NCBI GenBank assembly: GCA_013176395.1
Contig: JABMLP010000020.1
Coordinates: forward strand, 744,001 to 808,000
DNA: 64,000 nucleotides
Source of the DNA: Venturia oleaginea
Lineage: Eukaryota > Ascomycota > Dothideomycetes > Venturiales > Venturiaceae
Direction: 5' to 3'
The translations under genes were made by a program, and so were the position numbers. This document shows positions 44,726-57,150 of the stretch, one piece after another (positions within the stretch are counted from its first letter, which is position 1; every line of letters begins with the position of its first letter). The notes below the pieces were generated by a model. It did no database searches and was not told the origin of the DNA. It was given only the letters and a program-made list of their open reading frames with translations.

Positions 44726-46087
44726 TCAACTCCCCCCTCCATTTCTCCCTCTGACCATCATCATCCCCACCAATCCCCCCTCCTTAGCCTTCCCCCTAAA
44801 CTTACCAAGGAAACCCGATTTCTCCTCTCTCGGCGACGGACTCTTCGCCCTTTTAAGAAGCTGCGACCATGGACTTGTCGGCTTAGGACCGAATGATGAG
44901 CCAGGGAAGGCGGCGGAGGTATTCGCCTCCTCGAATTCAGCGGGCGACATTGGTCTTGAGATGACTTGTCTGATAGTGGCGTGTTCGGTTTCTGGTTCTG
45001 TCAAATGGGTGGGAGATGTGGTATTTCGTTGTTGATCATCGGCTGTGACGGATGGGGTGGGTTTCTGCATTGCTTGCATTCGGCGACGATGGTAGGTACT
45101 GACGTGGCGGATTGGTCCGGCTGTTTTTGTTATCTTTCTTGGGCCCGGTGGGAGGACGATGGCGGTTACGAGGGGCATCTTTTTGCGCTCGAGGGCTGTT
45201 GGTTCTTCTGTTAGGGGTTGGAGGGTGGATTGTGTTGGTGTTGGTGCTTGGAGAGGGAGGAAGTTTCCATCTTTTTGGTGATGGCTTGCGCTTCGAACTG
45301 GTCGTAGGGGACTGCCGAGGGAATCTTTTCGCTGTCGCGCGTCTGACTCATCTTGGGAGAAAGATGGACTTTCGCTGCGGACTTCAACTTCGGTGTAAGA
45401 TAGTAATTCTGGATTTTGGACTCGGCTTTCGAGAACTTCAGGTATAGCTTTGGATAGCGGTATCTTTCCGCGCTTGTGACCTTTAGCACGGGTTGAAGCT
45501 ATCCTCTTGACTCTTTTCTTGGAAAGACTGTTCAGCCTTTTTGGAATTGAATCTTCGGCGAGGGCTGTCTCGGAAAGTGGTGAATTGGGCTTCTTCTCAG
45601 GATTGGCCCTGAGAATGGCTGTAAAGAACTTGAGATCATTGACTAGTGGCGTATGTGCGCATGGAGAAGGTGGGGACAGGACATAGTCGTCCGACTCTTG
45701 TCGTGGTATTTGAAGATTTATACTCGTGGATTGATCAGACGGGCGAGGCCCGGGCGTTGGAATGGCGAGGCGTGGAACTGTTGAAGGCCAGTCTTGCTCC
45801 AAGATACACGATTCGCTGGAAGCTTCGTCGACTGAGAGGTAGAGGGGGGACTCGATGGGCGACGGTGGAGCTGAATATCGGTTCGGAGAAGTTGGTGACC
45901 ATGAGGACGCGGTTCGCGTAAGGTACTCATTTTTCTCCTGTACAGAGAGAGAGCGTCGTAGTTTCTCCCGTCGGACTGAACGACTTGTTGACAATTGAAA
46001 ATTGCTAGATCTTGTGGATGGACCAGAGGTACGTCGTGGAGGTATGACAACCTTGGGTGGTGTAGGGGCACAATCCATGACAGACAT
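44726..46087 (-). CDS. Large disordered protein of unknown function
   Basis: A single open frame of 453 residues with a true ATG at 46087. It is rich in Ser, Pro, Arg and Lys and has many SP/TP sites (SWSPTSPNRYSAPPSPIESP). It includes a basic segment, KKRVKRIASTRAKGHKRGK, which could be a nuclear localisation signal, and ends in a Gly-rich basic tail. No structured domain is seen. Length without interruption supports a gene; a regulatory or scaffold role is only a guess. Confidence 0.6.
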   Translation of the reverse strand: MSVMDCAPTPPKVVIPPRRTSGPSTRSSNFQLSTSRSVRREKLRRSLSVQEKNEYLTRTASSWSPTSPNRYSAPPSPIESPLYLSVDEASSESCILEQDWPSTVPRLAIPTPGPRPSDQSTSINLQIPRQESDDYVLSPPSPCAHTPLVNDLKFFTAILRANPEKKPNSPLSETALAEDSIPKRLNSLSKKRVKRIASTRAKGHKRGKIPLSKAIPEVLESRVQNPELLSYTEVEVRSESPSFSQDESDARQRKDSLGSPLRPVRSASHHQKDGNFLPLQAPTPTQSTLQPLTEEPTALERKKMPLVTAIVLPPGPRKITKTAGPIRHVSTYHRRRMQAMQKPTPSVTADDQQRNTTSPTHLTEPETEHATIRQVISRPMSPAEFEEANTSAAFPGSSFGPKPTSPWSQLLKRAKSPSPREEKSGFLGKFRGKAKEGGLVGMMMVRGRNGGGS

Positions 46088-47338
46088 GAAAGATAATTTA
46101 CTACGAGATTGTGTTTGATGGTCGACGGGAGGGCCAAACGAAGCCGTTCTATATAATGGTCGAGTAAGCTGGCATAAATGAGCTCTAACAACGAGGTCTT
46201 CGATTTACCCAAATAGAGTCTAATGATTGGATCGATTTTGGGGGTCAAAGAAGTATTTGGAATCCAACTGCAGTATCCGGACGAAGGAATCTCAACTACC
46301 GCAGGGGGATGGGGTTCTTTAATCCTAAGGAATTCGAGGGACTTTTATAGCCATGCACAGACCCGCTTGTGATACGCATTGCCCTCAAATGCAACTCTAC
46401 AGATGACTGAAGAATCGCAGGACGATTGGAATGGTAGGCTGGAAAATAAGGCCGCATTGGGGATAATCAGAGAGGATGCTGCAAGGAAATACTGATAAGA
46501 AGCTAACAATAGGTAGTTGCAGCGATGGAGAGCTCGATAAGCGAATCATGAAAAGATGGAAAAGACTCGTTACATGTTATCCCTTGGCTTGGCTCCCTTG
46601 CATCAGCCAACTTCAACAACATCAAGGTCGCACGCATAAGCGGGATAGGCTGTCTCAGTTGGGATTCCTGCTCGTCTTGATAGGTTGATTCCTGATGCAG
46701 AAGCACTTGAGTATGTCGTGGAGCATATTTATTTCATGGCCCGTATTAGGTAGACCAATCTGCCGCCAGCTTCTGGGTCGTCGTCGTTGATGATGGTCTT
46801 GGCGGATATACTCAACTGGTGGGTGATGAATGTCATCAGGAGCAGAGCGGACCTATGGTGTCTGCCTGGAGAGCATCAGGCATCAGGAAACATGGTGTTT
46901 TCAAGTTGCTCCGAGTCAGTATCGGAGCAAAGATCAGCCGAGGCCAGCATCGCATGACTAAACTTTGGCACGCAGCATCAATCAACAACAACTGCCCGGT
47001 TTGATATTCCTCCGCTTCGACACTCCTTCCATTGGTCTGCGAGCGTCTTATCGAACCTAGACACCACTATCACTGCGCTCCTACACCACTTCCTCTTTTC
47101 TCTCGGACAGACTTTGTTCAGAGATGCGTAATCGCATGGAAGGTGCCTATCCTAGAGTAGGAGCGCCTAGTATCGCACCGCTGCCAAACGAAATGCTCGG
47201 ACAGATATTGTGTCTCGAAGCTAGACCTCATCCTATACAAAAGAAAGGAGCTCCTCAATCGTCTCTACCTTGACATACATCTAATCCTACTCACTATTTT
47301 AGCTCTCCTAGTCACTGTCAACGGCAAATCATTTCAAC
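46088..47338. other. 1.25-kb intergenic region
   Basis: No confident gene. A short frame near 47124 contains PLPNEMLGQIL, which resembles the start of an F-box but stops after about 50 residues. The last 250 bp should contain the MFS promoter. Confidence 0.4.
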
Positions 47339-49223
47339 ATGACGAAAATAACTCCTCCTACGGAAGCACATCTCAGCCCGAGTCATAATAAAGAAGCCAT
47401 GGAAGACTCCTCGTCGAGACCGGCGTCACAAGTATCCAACATCGACTCTCATCATCTAGCAAATACCTTCAATCCGGATTGGAGATTTGTTGTTGCCTTC
47501 AGCTCTCTGTCCATCATCACTTTGATGGCAGCACTTGATGCAACTTCAATTAGTGTAGCCTTGTCTATCATGGCTAGAGTCCTGAATGGAACGGCTATTG
47601 AGGCTTTCTGGGCTGGTACCTCCTTTCTACTAACATCAACCGTTTTCCAGCCAGTCTTAGGTTAGTTCCTTCCATTTCAATTCTAGCAGTGACTAATCTA
47701 AACAGGCAATTTCTCAAACATATTCGGACGGAAGCCATTAATTTTCTTGAGTCTGACCCTCTTTGGCATCGGAGCTATCGTGGCCGCCGTCGCCAAAGAC
47801 TTTGCAACCATACTTGTTGGTCGTTCGATTCAAGGGATAGGAGGAGGAGGAGTCATTGTAATGACTGAGATCGTAGCCACCGACATGGTACCCCTTCGAG
47901 AACGAGGCAAGTGGTTTGGCTTCATCAGCTCTATGTGGGCGCTTGGCACCGTTGCTGGCCCACTGCTAGGAGGCGGATTCGCACAGAATGTATCTTGGAC
48001 TTGGATTTTCTGGATCAACCTGCCATTCATCGGAATTGGAACCGCGATGATTATTCTGTTCCTGAAGCTGAACTATCAGACAAGCTCTTTTGTTGCCAAG
48101 CTTAAGCGTGTCGACTGGATTGGATCCATCATTTTCGTCGGCGCGACGACAGGCTTTCTCATTCCAGTAAGGTCACTCGCGTCGATACAATTCCATTTGT
48201 GCTAATGTGTACAGATCACCTGGGGTGGTGTTATGTATCCTTGGGACTCGTGGAGAACGCTTGTTCCATTGATTCTCTGCTCTGCAGCCTTAATCGCGTT
48301 CGTTTTCTACGAAGGATGGCTGCAAAAGAAAGGTCTCGAGCCCGTCCTGAGGCTCAGCGTCATGAACAATGTGACTGCTGGTGTTACATTCTTCACAACC
48401 TTTATCCATGGCATCATCTTGTGGTCCATTTTATACTACCTACCCCTGTACTACGAAGCAGTTAAAGGTTTTTCGCCAATCCTCGCCGGTGTCGCTCTCT
48501 TCCCTCAAACCTTCACTGTTGCTCCAGCTAGTGTTGTCGCTGGTATCGTGATTGCTGTCACTGGGAAATACACCTGGTTCACCTGGGGTGGATGGGCTGT
48601 CACGACTTTGGGTATGGGCTTGATGCTTCTATTGAAAGTGGACACCTCCACTCCAGCCTGGATTTTCCTCAATCTCGTCCCGGGCGTTGGCACTGGTGTC
48701 CTCTTCAGTGCTATGGCAATTACCGTGCAAGCATCCGCCTCGAACGAGGATCAAGCTCATGCGGTAACAAGTTTTGCCCTGTTCAGAGCCTTGGGCCAGA
48801 CTGTTGGTGTGGCTGTTGGTGGTACAATGTGAGTAGTTCCCGGTCCTAATAAGTTCGAAGTACGCACTAACCAGACCTCCCAGTTTCCAAAATCAAATGA
48901 AGAAGAAGCTACTCACATATCCTCTCCTCGCGGACAAAGCAGCGGAGTACTCCAGGGACGCAAGCGGACTTGTTCAAATCATCAAGCAGATGCCCGAAGG
49001 TCTCGCCAAAGCTCAACTCAAACTCGCCTATGTTGATGCAGCCCGATACATCTGGATTTTCTGCTGTGCACTTGCAGGCGTTGCGTTTATTGCCAGTCTC
49101 TGGACAAAAGCATTGCCTCTTGACCGCGAACACGAGACCAAGCAAGGCTTCAAGCATACCGCCAAACCTGTCGATGAAGAGGCAAAGGTTATGGATGAGG
49201 GAAAGGAAATCGATGTCGAGTAA
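47339..49223 (+). CDS. MFS multidrug/toxin efflux transporter (DHA2 type)
   Basis: Exons 47339-47660, 47706-48166, 48215-48828 and 48884-49223 give 578 residues. It is a plasma-membrane type proton antiporter. A hydrophilic N-terminus is followed by about 14 hydrophobic segments, the number of the DHA2 family. Signature parts are MAALDATSISVAL in the first span, the GRSIQGIGGGGVIV stretch, ERGKWFG in the loop, and GTVAGPLLGGGFAQN (antiporter motif C). Later, RALGQTVGVAVGGTIF spans the last intron. The substrate is unknown. No biosynthetic genes flank it, so a cluster role is not supported. Confidence 0.9.
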
Positions 49224-50130
49224 CTTGGTGGTATATTCTTATTTTCATCTTGAATGGAGTAATGGGGGGAAGCTGTTTGAGAGCGATGGGACGGATACCT
49301 ATAGATTCGCTTCGTAACTTGTGCTACTTTTAGACAACGACATACCTTGATGATGAATCGACCCTCTTTGCTCCCTCCTTCCTGAAGCTCTGCATCATGA
49401 ACAACGAGCGGCATCAATGAGATCACTCGAAATCCCTCAACCCGACTTCCAACCTGAAAAATCGTTTGCTCCCTGCAACACAACTACATCCATCCCCATC
49501 CCCAGCTCCATGCAAAAACCCGCTTCAACCTCCCATTATACCCTTTCTCGGTCAACGGGCACAACCGATATCGCTCCACCCCTCCGCCAAAAACCCTTTC
49601 AACCACAAACACAAACACACAAATAAACCAACAAACCAACCAATAGCCAATAACCAAAAGATCCGAAAACGATGCATCATCACAAGGTGCCAAGAGTCTA
49701 CTAACAACATCCACATCCACATCCACATCCAACGGCGCATCTCCAAGCCTCTCCCGCTCCATCTGGAGTCCGAGTCTGGAGTCTGCTCTAGACTCGGGGA
49801 ATAAAATACAGGCCAGTGACACAAGCGTTGGGCCTTGATTGGATGGAATATGGTGGAGTACCGAGGTCCGTTTGATGTGGTGTGGGGATTTTTTTTTAAG
49901 GTACGTATACTGTATATAGCTAGGAATTGAGGCATCTAGATTCCCTTTTTTTTCTTGATGTTGGTGAGATGGGTATCTACTAGTTTTGCCACGTTTTTTT
50001 TTTCTTTCTTTTTCTTGGCGTGCTAGGAGGAGGGGAGGGGTAGATTGGAGTTGATTGGATTGGATTGTGACTTGTAAGGCTTTGCTTGCTTGCTGGCATG
50101 GATTGGAATACTATTACTACGTTGCCGGCC
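49224..50130. other. 0.9-kb simple-sequence-rich intergenic region
   Basis: No gene. It contains CA-rich runs, a short CCACAT array (near 49710-49730), poly-T tracts near 49890 and 49996, and GATTGGATTG-type runs near 50050. Confidence 0.5.
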
Positions 50131-50132
50131 TA

Positions 50133-51529
50133 TTAGTTGTTAGCTCCACGCTAATACAGTGATATGAGGTCTCATTTTATCGGTATCTTCACCAAGATCT
50201 CAGCCATTTTTGGTGTTTCAATACATTTACAAGCAGAATCTGATTGGCTGTATATATTACCACTTTGTATAGCCTCCTCTGGCCTCTATAACGTCTTGAC
50301 ATCTCTGCGGCATAGTCTCATGCAGTTCTATCAGTTTTTCTGGTGTAACAGCTTCCCAGGCTTCCTTTACCACCTTTCTTAGGTCATCATAAGAGAAAAT
50401 CTTGTTGACCCCGTACATAGCTTCAATCTAGTCCTTCATCCAATTCCATATATCCTCAATTGGGTTGAGATCTGGCGAAAAGGGGGGCCAGAAAATCAGC
50501 CGAATACGTCTCTCTCGAATCTCCCTTTGAGCTACCTTTCCTGCATGCCCAGGAGCATTATCTTGCATCAGAGACAGCTCAGGGTTCATACGTAACCAGC
50601 CGTGTATCAGGGGTATAATTCTCTCTGCGTAAGACTCCTGATTAATACTCCCCCATTCCTTCTCCCAGAATAGGCAAGGGCCATTGCCAGAAAGCCCTGA
50701 AAAACAGCCCCAAAACATCCATCCTATACGTCTCTGACGCTTCTCAAGTACGCAGTCAGGGTGGAGTTCTTCCCCCGGTGTCCTTGTAACTCACTGCCTT
50801 TTATGTCTTCCTCCTGTCACCCAGGTTTCGTCGCTCCAAAGAATGTATAGCCTGTCCTGGAGAGTCCAATTGCGGTGTTCCTCAGCCCAGGCAAGACGTA
50901 GATCACTATTCTTTTGCGAGAGAGGAGGTTTTTGGCGTGCGATATAGCGTCGGTAGCCCCTTTTTGCGACTGCTTTTCGGATGATGTCTCCGGTGATATT
51001 AAAGTGGGAGAATGGGCCATTTGCGAGGGCTGGGAAGGAGGTAAGCCGTGTAGCTATTGACTTACAAATATACGCAGTTATCTCGTTAATCTGCCAATCT
51101 GTAAGATGGCTTTTTGGGCCTACTTTCCCGCTTTTCTGTGGTGTAGAACGACCAGTTGTACAAGCGTAAGAGATCTGGCGGATTGAGATATCGATAGGGG
51201 AGTCCTTCCTAAGGTAATGATCTCGAATCTGCTGGTGTTTGAAGCCTGCTTCATGAAGAGTAACAATTCCAAGGCGGAGATCTCGAGATAGCTCTTGGCG
51301 GCAACGATATGAGGAGGTGGTGGTGGTAGTAGAAATACCAGATTCTTGAGATAATTGAGACATTGCGATAACCGCACGAGAGAGAGAGAGAGATTGAATG
51401 TACGAAAGAGAAAGATTGAATGCACAAATCAGAGAGAGAGAGAGACTACTGAATACGTGTAATATACACGAGATATACAGACCCGTGGTTTCAAGTACAT
51501 TGATGCATTGGCCACGAGCTAACAACTAA
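50133..51529 (-). mobile_element. Tc1-like DNA transposon, inactive
   Basis: 1397 bp flanked by TA (50131-50132 and 51530-51531), the Tc1/mariner target duplication. The ends share an exact inverted 14-mer, TTAGTTGTTAGCTC, and weaker similarity for about 11 more bases. It encodes one transposase on the minus strand that has two in-frame stops. The GA-rich run at about 51380-51445 lies upstream of the transposase start. Confidence 0.88.
50257..51363 (-). pseudogene. Tc1-like transposase with two in-frame stops
   Basis: From ATG 51363 to TAA at 50257-50259 one frame covers 369 codons. It is stopped by TGA at 50791-50793 (after GGRHKRQ, where a Trp is expected) and by TAG at 50428-50430 (after WNWMKD). 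The catalytic triad is otherwise present: ILWSDETWV, MQDNAPGHAG, and SPDLNPIEDIWNW, with 34 residues between the second Asp and the Glu (DD34E). The N-terminal helix-turn-helix region (ELSRDLRLGIVTLHEAGFKH) is intact. The first stop is a G-to-A transition from TGG; the second fits a transition from CAG or TGG. Confidence 0.85.
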
Positions 51530-51531
51530 TA

Positions 51532-52034
51532 GCCATGTAACCATAGTATGCGGGATGATGTCGTTTTGGCAATTTTCGCATGTAGATTTTGGGTGCGTGT
51601 TATTCTTCATGTAAGATACTGTAGAATGGGCTAAGACATGTCGCTGTTGCGTAGGGTGCGTTAGAGGGGCTTGATATCGGGCTCAAGGTTGGATAATTTT
51701 TGGAGAGGTTGGGTGTGCGGAGGCTTCTTGTGGTTGGAGTTTGTGCCACCTTTTTTTCAGTATCGGAGCTGTTTTGGAGGATTCTGTCACACGACCTTTT
51801 CCAATGAATGCTATATAAGGATTGTTCATGGCTGAAGAAAGGCTGAAGGGATGTGATGAGATTTCGTTCTAGTACCAACCAGATGGTTTGTGTGAATATC
51901 GAATCAGATCTATATGGTGGTCCTGTTCCTTCAGCTCCGACCAAACATCCTCTATCGTTTCCTATGTACCATCATGCTGCGCTTGCTAATGCCTTTGGGT
52001 ATCTCAAAACTAGCAATTCACTTCTCCTGTTGCC
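51532..52034. other. Intergenic region between Tc1 element and SAR1
   Basis: 503 bp without a supported gene; it probably holds the SAR1 3' UTR at its right end. Confidence 0.4.
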
Positions 52035-52771
52035 TTACACGTAGTGGCTCAACCAGCGAATGCCTTCGCCATACCCTTGTCTCATCACAACCGAGCACAT
52101 GAAGACCTCGATGGGTCGAACGTTGTCGAGATCGATCTTGCCCTTGCCTGTTGTCTGGTATATGCCTAGTTCGTGTCGTAGTTGCTCTTCCGAGACAGAG
52201 TCGGGGTCTGGGTGATCAATCAGCAAGTGTCCTGGACTGCAGGAACCATGTCCTATCCACGTACGATCAATCTTGTTTCCCAAGATAAGGAACGGCGTTT
52301 TCGCCAATGGCTCCATAGCAAGTAGCGCATCCAACTCTGCCCTACTCTCTGCAAACCGTTCGTGGTCTTTGCTATCCACCAGGAATACGATTCCGCTGAC
52401 CTCGGGGAAATACTGTAGACGACGGTTAAAATCGCTCTTGATGCCATCCATGGATTTCCCCCTAACTGACATCTCTCCATAATCTGCGCGCCTGTGCGTG
52501 ACCACCCAGATCGAAGGTTGTGAATTTGACGTTGCCAATGCTCAGCTCTTCCGAGGTTGGATGGAGGGTCGGTTGGAGCACGGCTACTCTGTCGTTCTTG
52601 AGCATGTGTAGTAGGGTCGTCTTTCCCGCATTATCCAGGCCCAAGAATAGGAGTTTGGCGTTCTTGTTGGTGAGGCCGAGAGAGGCGAGGACGTCTTGTC
52701 GTATGTTAGCGACGGATATTCACGACCGACTATCCAATGATCGTACCCCAAAACCAGTTGACGATCCACAT
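52035..52771 (-). CDS. SAR1: COPII small GTPase SAR1
   Basis: Four exons, 52771-52747, 52694-52471, 52412-52265 and 52207-52035, give 189 residues, the usual SAR1 length. SAR1 starts COPII coat assembly at ER exit sites. The N-terminus MWIVNWFW is the amphipathic membrane-anchor helix. Nucleotide-binding motifs are [10 protein letters not shown] (P-loop), [10 protein letters not shown] (switch 1), [12 protein letters not shown] (switch 2), NKID, and the C-terminal [13 protein letters not shown]. The third intron splits the [13 protein letters not shown] junction and restores the family sequence exactly. The second donor is GTCAGT, slightly off consensus. Confidence 0.95.
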
Positions 52772-54270
52772 GTTGGTGGTGTTATCGTGTGAGCAATGAA
52801 GACAGATAAGGGGAGAGAGTGTGTGAAGGGAAGACCAGCAAGGTGTTCTCTTTGATAATCTGAACTTGGCCTGATGAAAGATATATGATTGAAAACTCTC
52901 TTTGATTATCACATCAACCAATCTGACTCGACTTAGACCAGGTAAGCCAGTGCCAGTTAACAGCTTGCGACTCCACGTGACAAATCGCTCTCTGGTTCGG
53001 CAAGTGAAGCGGAGGTATAAGCGAGCCTTAGAGCCTCAGCAACTCGGTACGTTAGCCAACGTTTTGTGGGGTAGTACCATACACCGTCTCTCTCTCTCAC
53101 TCACACGTGCTCCATTACCAATACGATCCAGCTTCTTGGGCCAGCAGGGACAAACGGTTAGTACTAACTCCCGCATGGTCAGCCCTGTAAATTACCAGAG
53201 TACATGACGTGGGGTTCTCCGGTTTCACAGCGATACACGTCGGATGCATGCTTGCTCTTGCTCACCGAAATACATGTATCTTACCGTTCTTACGAGTACT
53301 CGTACCGTGCAGTCCCTATCAAATCCATTGTTATTGTCCCTTCGTCAGCACACTGGCACGAGACGATTTGATGGGTCCATTCTCCATGGATACGGCCTTC
53401 GATCCGAGTCTGCTGTGGAAGATGACTGCCGCGTGCTCGCTCTTCTGGTGCAATTCACCGCGATTGTCGTACTGGTGTCGCAGGATAATATTGTTGCTGA
53501 ACATCATCCACCCTTTTCGGCATAGCCCACATTCTTCTTACGTTTAATATTTGTGAATAACGAATCTAGGGCGGCTTTGTATTGGCGAGTAATTCTCTTA
53601 TCTATCCTATTAAGTAATGGGAATCCAACCGTACCCTCTGCGACACCAGCCTCACAACCACTACCCTTGTCAGAGTCCCTTCACTTTATTACTACCACGG
53701 CGCCCAAACTGACGTTAAAATTCAAAAATTGTCCATTGTCATGTCCCTTTGAAATACTCCGGCCGGTCCTGCGACTCATTGACTATCTATCTCCTTCGCC
53801 CTTCGCCTCTCCTTGCGCGCCTGCAATCGACTCAGAATCGGCACTTCAATGACCCCAAAGGCAATTCACTACCTCATCCTCCTCCAGGCCCTTGCCGGTA
53901 GTATTGGCAGCCCTTGACCATTTCACTCTCTCCATAACTCACACTTCTTTTCGAATCTGATTGATGAGGCCTTGATTTTGGTCTTGGCTACTTGAACGCA
54001 TCGACTCAGCCAGTCCGATAAGGCCAAACCACCCTATCTGAGCCTCGCTGCATTCGGACCAATCCGCGTCAGCCCTCGACCTCTCGCTGGACCCGCTCAA
54101 GGATAGATTGTCAGCCTCGACGCGTCCACCGCCAACACGGACAACAGGCTTTCCTGCATCTGCAGCCTTCTTCGTGAACCCATAGATCTCCCTGCTGTTA
54201 TCTCACGCTAATCTCCCGCGGATTTGTCCCGCAGAAGCAAGTCCCACTACAGCCTTTAGTCTCAGCCAAT
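52772..54270. promoter_or_regulatory. 1.5-kb divergent region between SAR1 and a Zn2Cys6 gene
   Basis: No gene seen. It should contain the SAR1 promoter (right of 52771) and the promoter and long leader of the transcription factor gene, with CT-rich tracts near 53080-53100 and 53790-53820. Confidence 0.4.
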
Positions 54271-56750
54271 ATGGCCGTCGCTATACAGCCGGCTATGCCT
54301 CACCATTCCGTCAGTCCTGTCCTTATCGCTGCTGCCCGACCGCAACCTCCGAAGAGGCGGATGTCTGGGAAGGAGAATACACCCCAGTCGCTGAGCAAAA
54401 CTGCATCCTTCCCTAGTGTTACTACCGCCCGAACCAGAAGGGAGAGACCGTGTGACGCGTGTCGTCGTCGAAAATCTCGCTGCGTAATTAACGAAGGAGC
54501 TGTGCTCTGTGTGCTCTGCGAGTTTCATAAGCAGGAGTGTACTTTTGTTCAAGATCCTCAACCACGAAAGAGGAAAGTCGTCGGTGATGCCGACAAGAAG
54601 AATTGCACCCCCAAGAAGAGGTATGCCCAATCGGACGCGCTCTGCAGAATTTTTGTTCACCTCACGTGAGGCTGACAAACGTTGCTATAGATGTGTAGAT
54701 CCAGCCTGCCTATCGCCACCGAAGCCTGTACCTGTGCAGAGAGCTCCTACAAGGCTGTCTGTTAGTCCAGCCCAGGGGGCTCAAGCTCAGATTGAAAACC
54801 TTGTCCTCGGAGAAACGCTGGGACTTCAGCGTAGCAAACACAGTCGATACATCGGCTTGACGTCTCCGTTTGACCCAGTCTTGGTTGGCCTGTCTCATTT
54901 TGACTCTCGCGGAGAGTCCAACCTCAACGTCGGCACTTTGCGAAGAGTGAATGATAATGAGACGTTCATCATGTTTCCTGACGACCATACCAACATCCCA
55001 GAATATGGAAGCGATTCCGAAGCCATTGACGAAATAAATCGAATTGTTGCACCGCATGGCGCCGCACTGATTGACATTTACTTCCGCATCGTGCACCCCA
55101 GCTTTCCCATCATCCAAAAGCATGTCTTTCTGGAACGCTTTCGCAACAGCGGACAAAATGTGTCACCTCCCCTGATCGCAGGAATGTACATCTTGGCCCT
55201 GAATTGGTGGTCACATGATCCAGAACTGGCCCAACATCATCGACCAGATATCAGCGCCCTGGATGCTATTGCTTCCAAGACCTTGGCTGCTGCCATGCAG
55301 AGGCCGAAGCTGTCAACAGCGCAAGCCGGACTCCTACTACTGCAGCGACCTGAAGCAGACTCATGGAGTTTGACGACCCAACTCGTCGCCATTGGCCAGG
55401 AACTGGGACTGCATCTGGACTCATCAGCCTGGTCGATACCTCTGTGGGAAAGAGGTCTTCGAAAACGCATTGCTTGGGCTCTGTACATGCAGGACAAATG
55501 GAGCTCACTCATACATGGTCGACCATCTCACATTTTCGGCGCCAACTGGGCTGTCAAGGATATGTCCCAGGATGATATCACCGAGGAGGCACTCGTCAAT
55601 CCCAACTATGCCGCTGAGACTGACGAGGAGAAAGCCGAAAGCGAAAAGGGTCAGATCATTTTCTCACAGATGATCTCTCTTACTGCAATCATGTCTGAGA
55701 TCATGGACACTTTCTACACGCAGATAGCCATACAAGATTTTGCTGCTGCGGGTAAGAACTCAACGAGGCTGATTTTGGAGCGAGCGAAGCCCGTCCAGAT
55801 CAAATTGAAGGAGTGGTTCTCAAAGCTTCCTGCATCGGTCCGCATGGACAACGTGGTGCCTGACCAGTTTTCCTCTACTGGTACGTTCTCAATCATTTCC
55901 TGCCTTATATCTCGCATACTCACTCACCACAGGCTTTCTTCATCTCGCCTACTTTGCTACAGAAATCACCCTCCACAGACGCATCGTGCAATCCCTGAAC
56001 AATCCCTTGAATTCCTCCACCACACCCTCCTCAACCACGCACTCCACCCCACCAGACCCCTACCTTCTCTACATCTGCCGCAGTGCCGCAAAGACCCGCC
56101 TCATCTCTGCCATGGACTTTGTCAACCGTCTCCGCCCCGAACACCTCCGCGCCTTTTGGTACTTTCCCTCCAAAACAAACTTCACTCTCATCGGCACCTT
56201 CGGCGGTCTCCTTTGGGCTACTGCACCTGCAAAAGAGGAAGCAGACTTCTACAGGTTAAGATTAAGGGAGTATAGATGGACACTATCTGTCTCTGCTGAA
56301 AGAGCCGGGTTCTTAAGGTTTGCGGTTGAAATGTTGGACACCAGCAGGGACATGCTCAAGAATCTCGCCGAAAAACCCAGCCTGGCTGATACCAAGGTTT
56401 CAAGAGTTGGCGTTCCAGACTCGAGCATCACGCACCCCCGTGCGCCTTCCAATTCTTCGTACCAACCACAACGAGGACCATTACAAACCTACAACAGTGG
56501 CAAATCCAACAGTTCTAGTGTCACGGGCTCGTCATCGGCATGCGGAAGGATGGACCAAGACCCTGGTGAGCCCATGGATATGGAAATGGAAGAAGTGCAA
56601 TTGAACATAGGGAGAGGAGGAACTAATATTGGACCGAGTTCTTTGTCAAGGGTGACGAGTACGAGTGCGTTCTCGGGCTTTTCAAACGAGACCGAGTTGT
56701 ATGAAAATGGGCTGAGGAGTCCGGGGACCCCGCCGAGTAGTGTGGGTTAG
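54271..56750 (+). CDS. Zn2Cys6 transcription factor with fungal-specific TF domain (DAL81/TamA-like?)
   Basis: Exons 54271-54620, 54691-55880 and 55933-56750 give 785 residues. The zinc cluster near residue 60 is PCDACRRRKSRC, then eight residues, then CVLC and CEFHKQEC-type spacing (CX2CX6CX8CX2CX6C), followed by a basic QPRKRKV. The middle homology region holds DIYFRIVHPSFPIIQKHVF and WALYMQDKWSSL, then GFLHLAYFATEITLHRRIV across the last intron. The C-terminus is Ser/Asn-rich. The unusual cluster with EFH and the PQPRKRK end recalls DAL81/TamA co-activators of nitrogen catabolism; I hold that link loosely. It is a nuclear DNA-binding regulator. Confidence 0.88.
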
Positions 56751-57148
56751 TCCCTTCCTACATTACCTAATACCAAGCTGAGGACAAAGAGTGAAAGGCG
56801 CAGTCACCGCTGCGAGATGTGACGATCGTGGCATGTCGATTCGTGCAAAGGACTTGATTTTGGACCACTCTAAAAACCAGGAGGAAATTATCTTCCAGCT
56901 GCAGAAAGCGAAGATGACGGAGGTGCGAACGCGGACATTCATGATTTTTTCATTTTTTTAGCAATGATATACCTACAGTTCAGGTGAGGCATTCTCATTT
57001 GTAGTGGAAAGAAACCCCTCAAGAGCGAAGACCGGATCTCGTATGATGACTGTGATACGGTTGGCCCATCATTAAAATCGAAAGGGTAACTTAAATTTAT
57101 TTAGGATAACTTGGAATCTCTAATAACGTACTTCACAAGCGAGTGGGC
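56751..57148. other. Intergenic region before the transposon nest
   Basis: 398 bp, no gene; it contains the transcription factor's 3' end. The motif CAAGCGAGTGGGC just outside the Fot1-like element (57137) repeats its terminal sequence. Confidence 0.45.
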
Positions 57149-57150
57149 TA

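Noticed and set aside
44726..49223. Biosynthetic gene cluster around the MFS transporter
   Set aside because: No synthase, oxidase or transferase genes flank it.
52207..52265. Apparent insertion of about 19 residues in SAR1 after NKID
   Set aside because: It is a 57-nt GTACGT...CAG intron that happens to be open; splicing restores the exact SAR1 family sequence.
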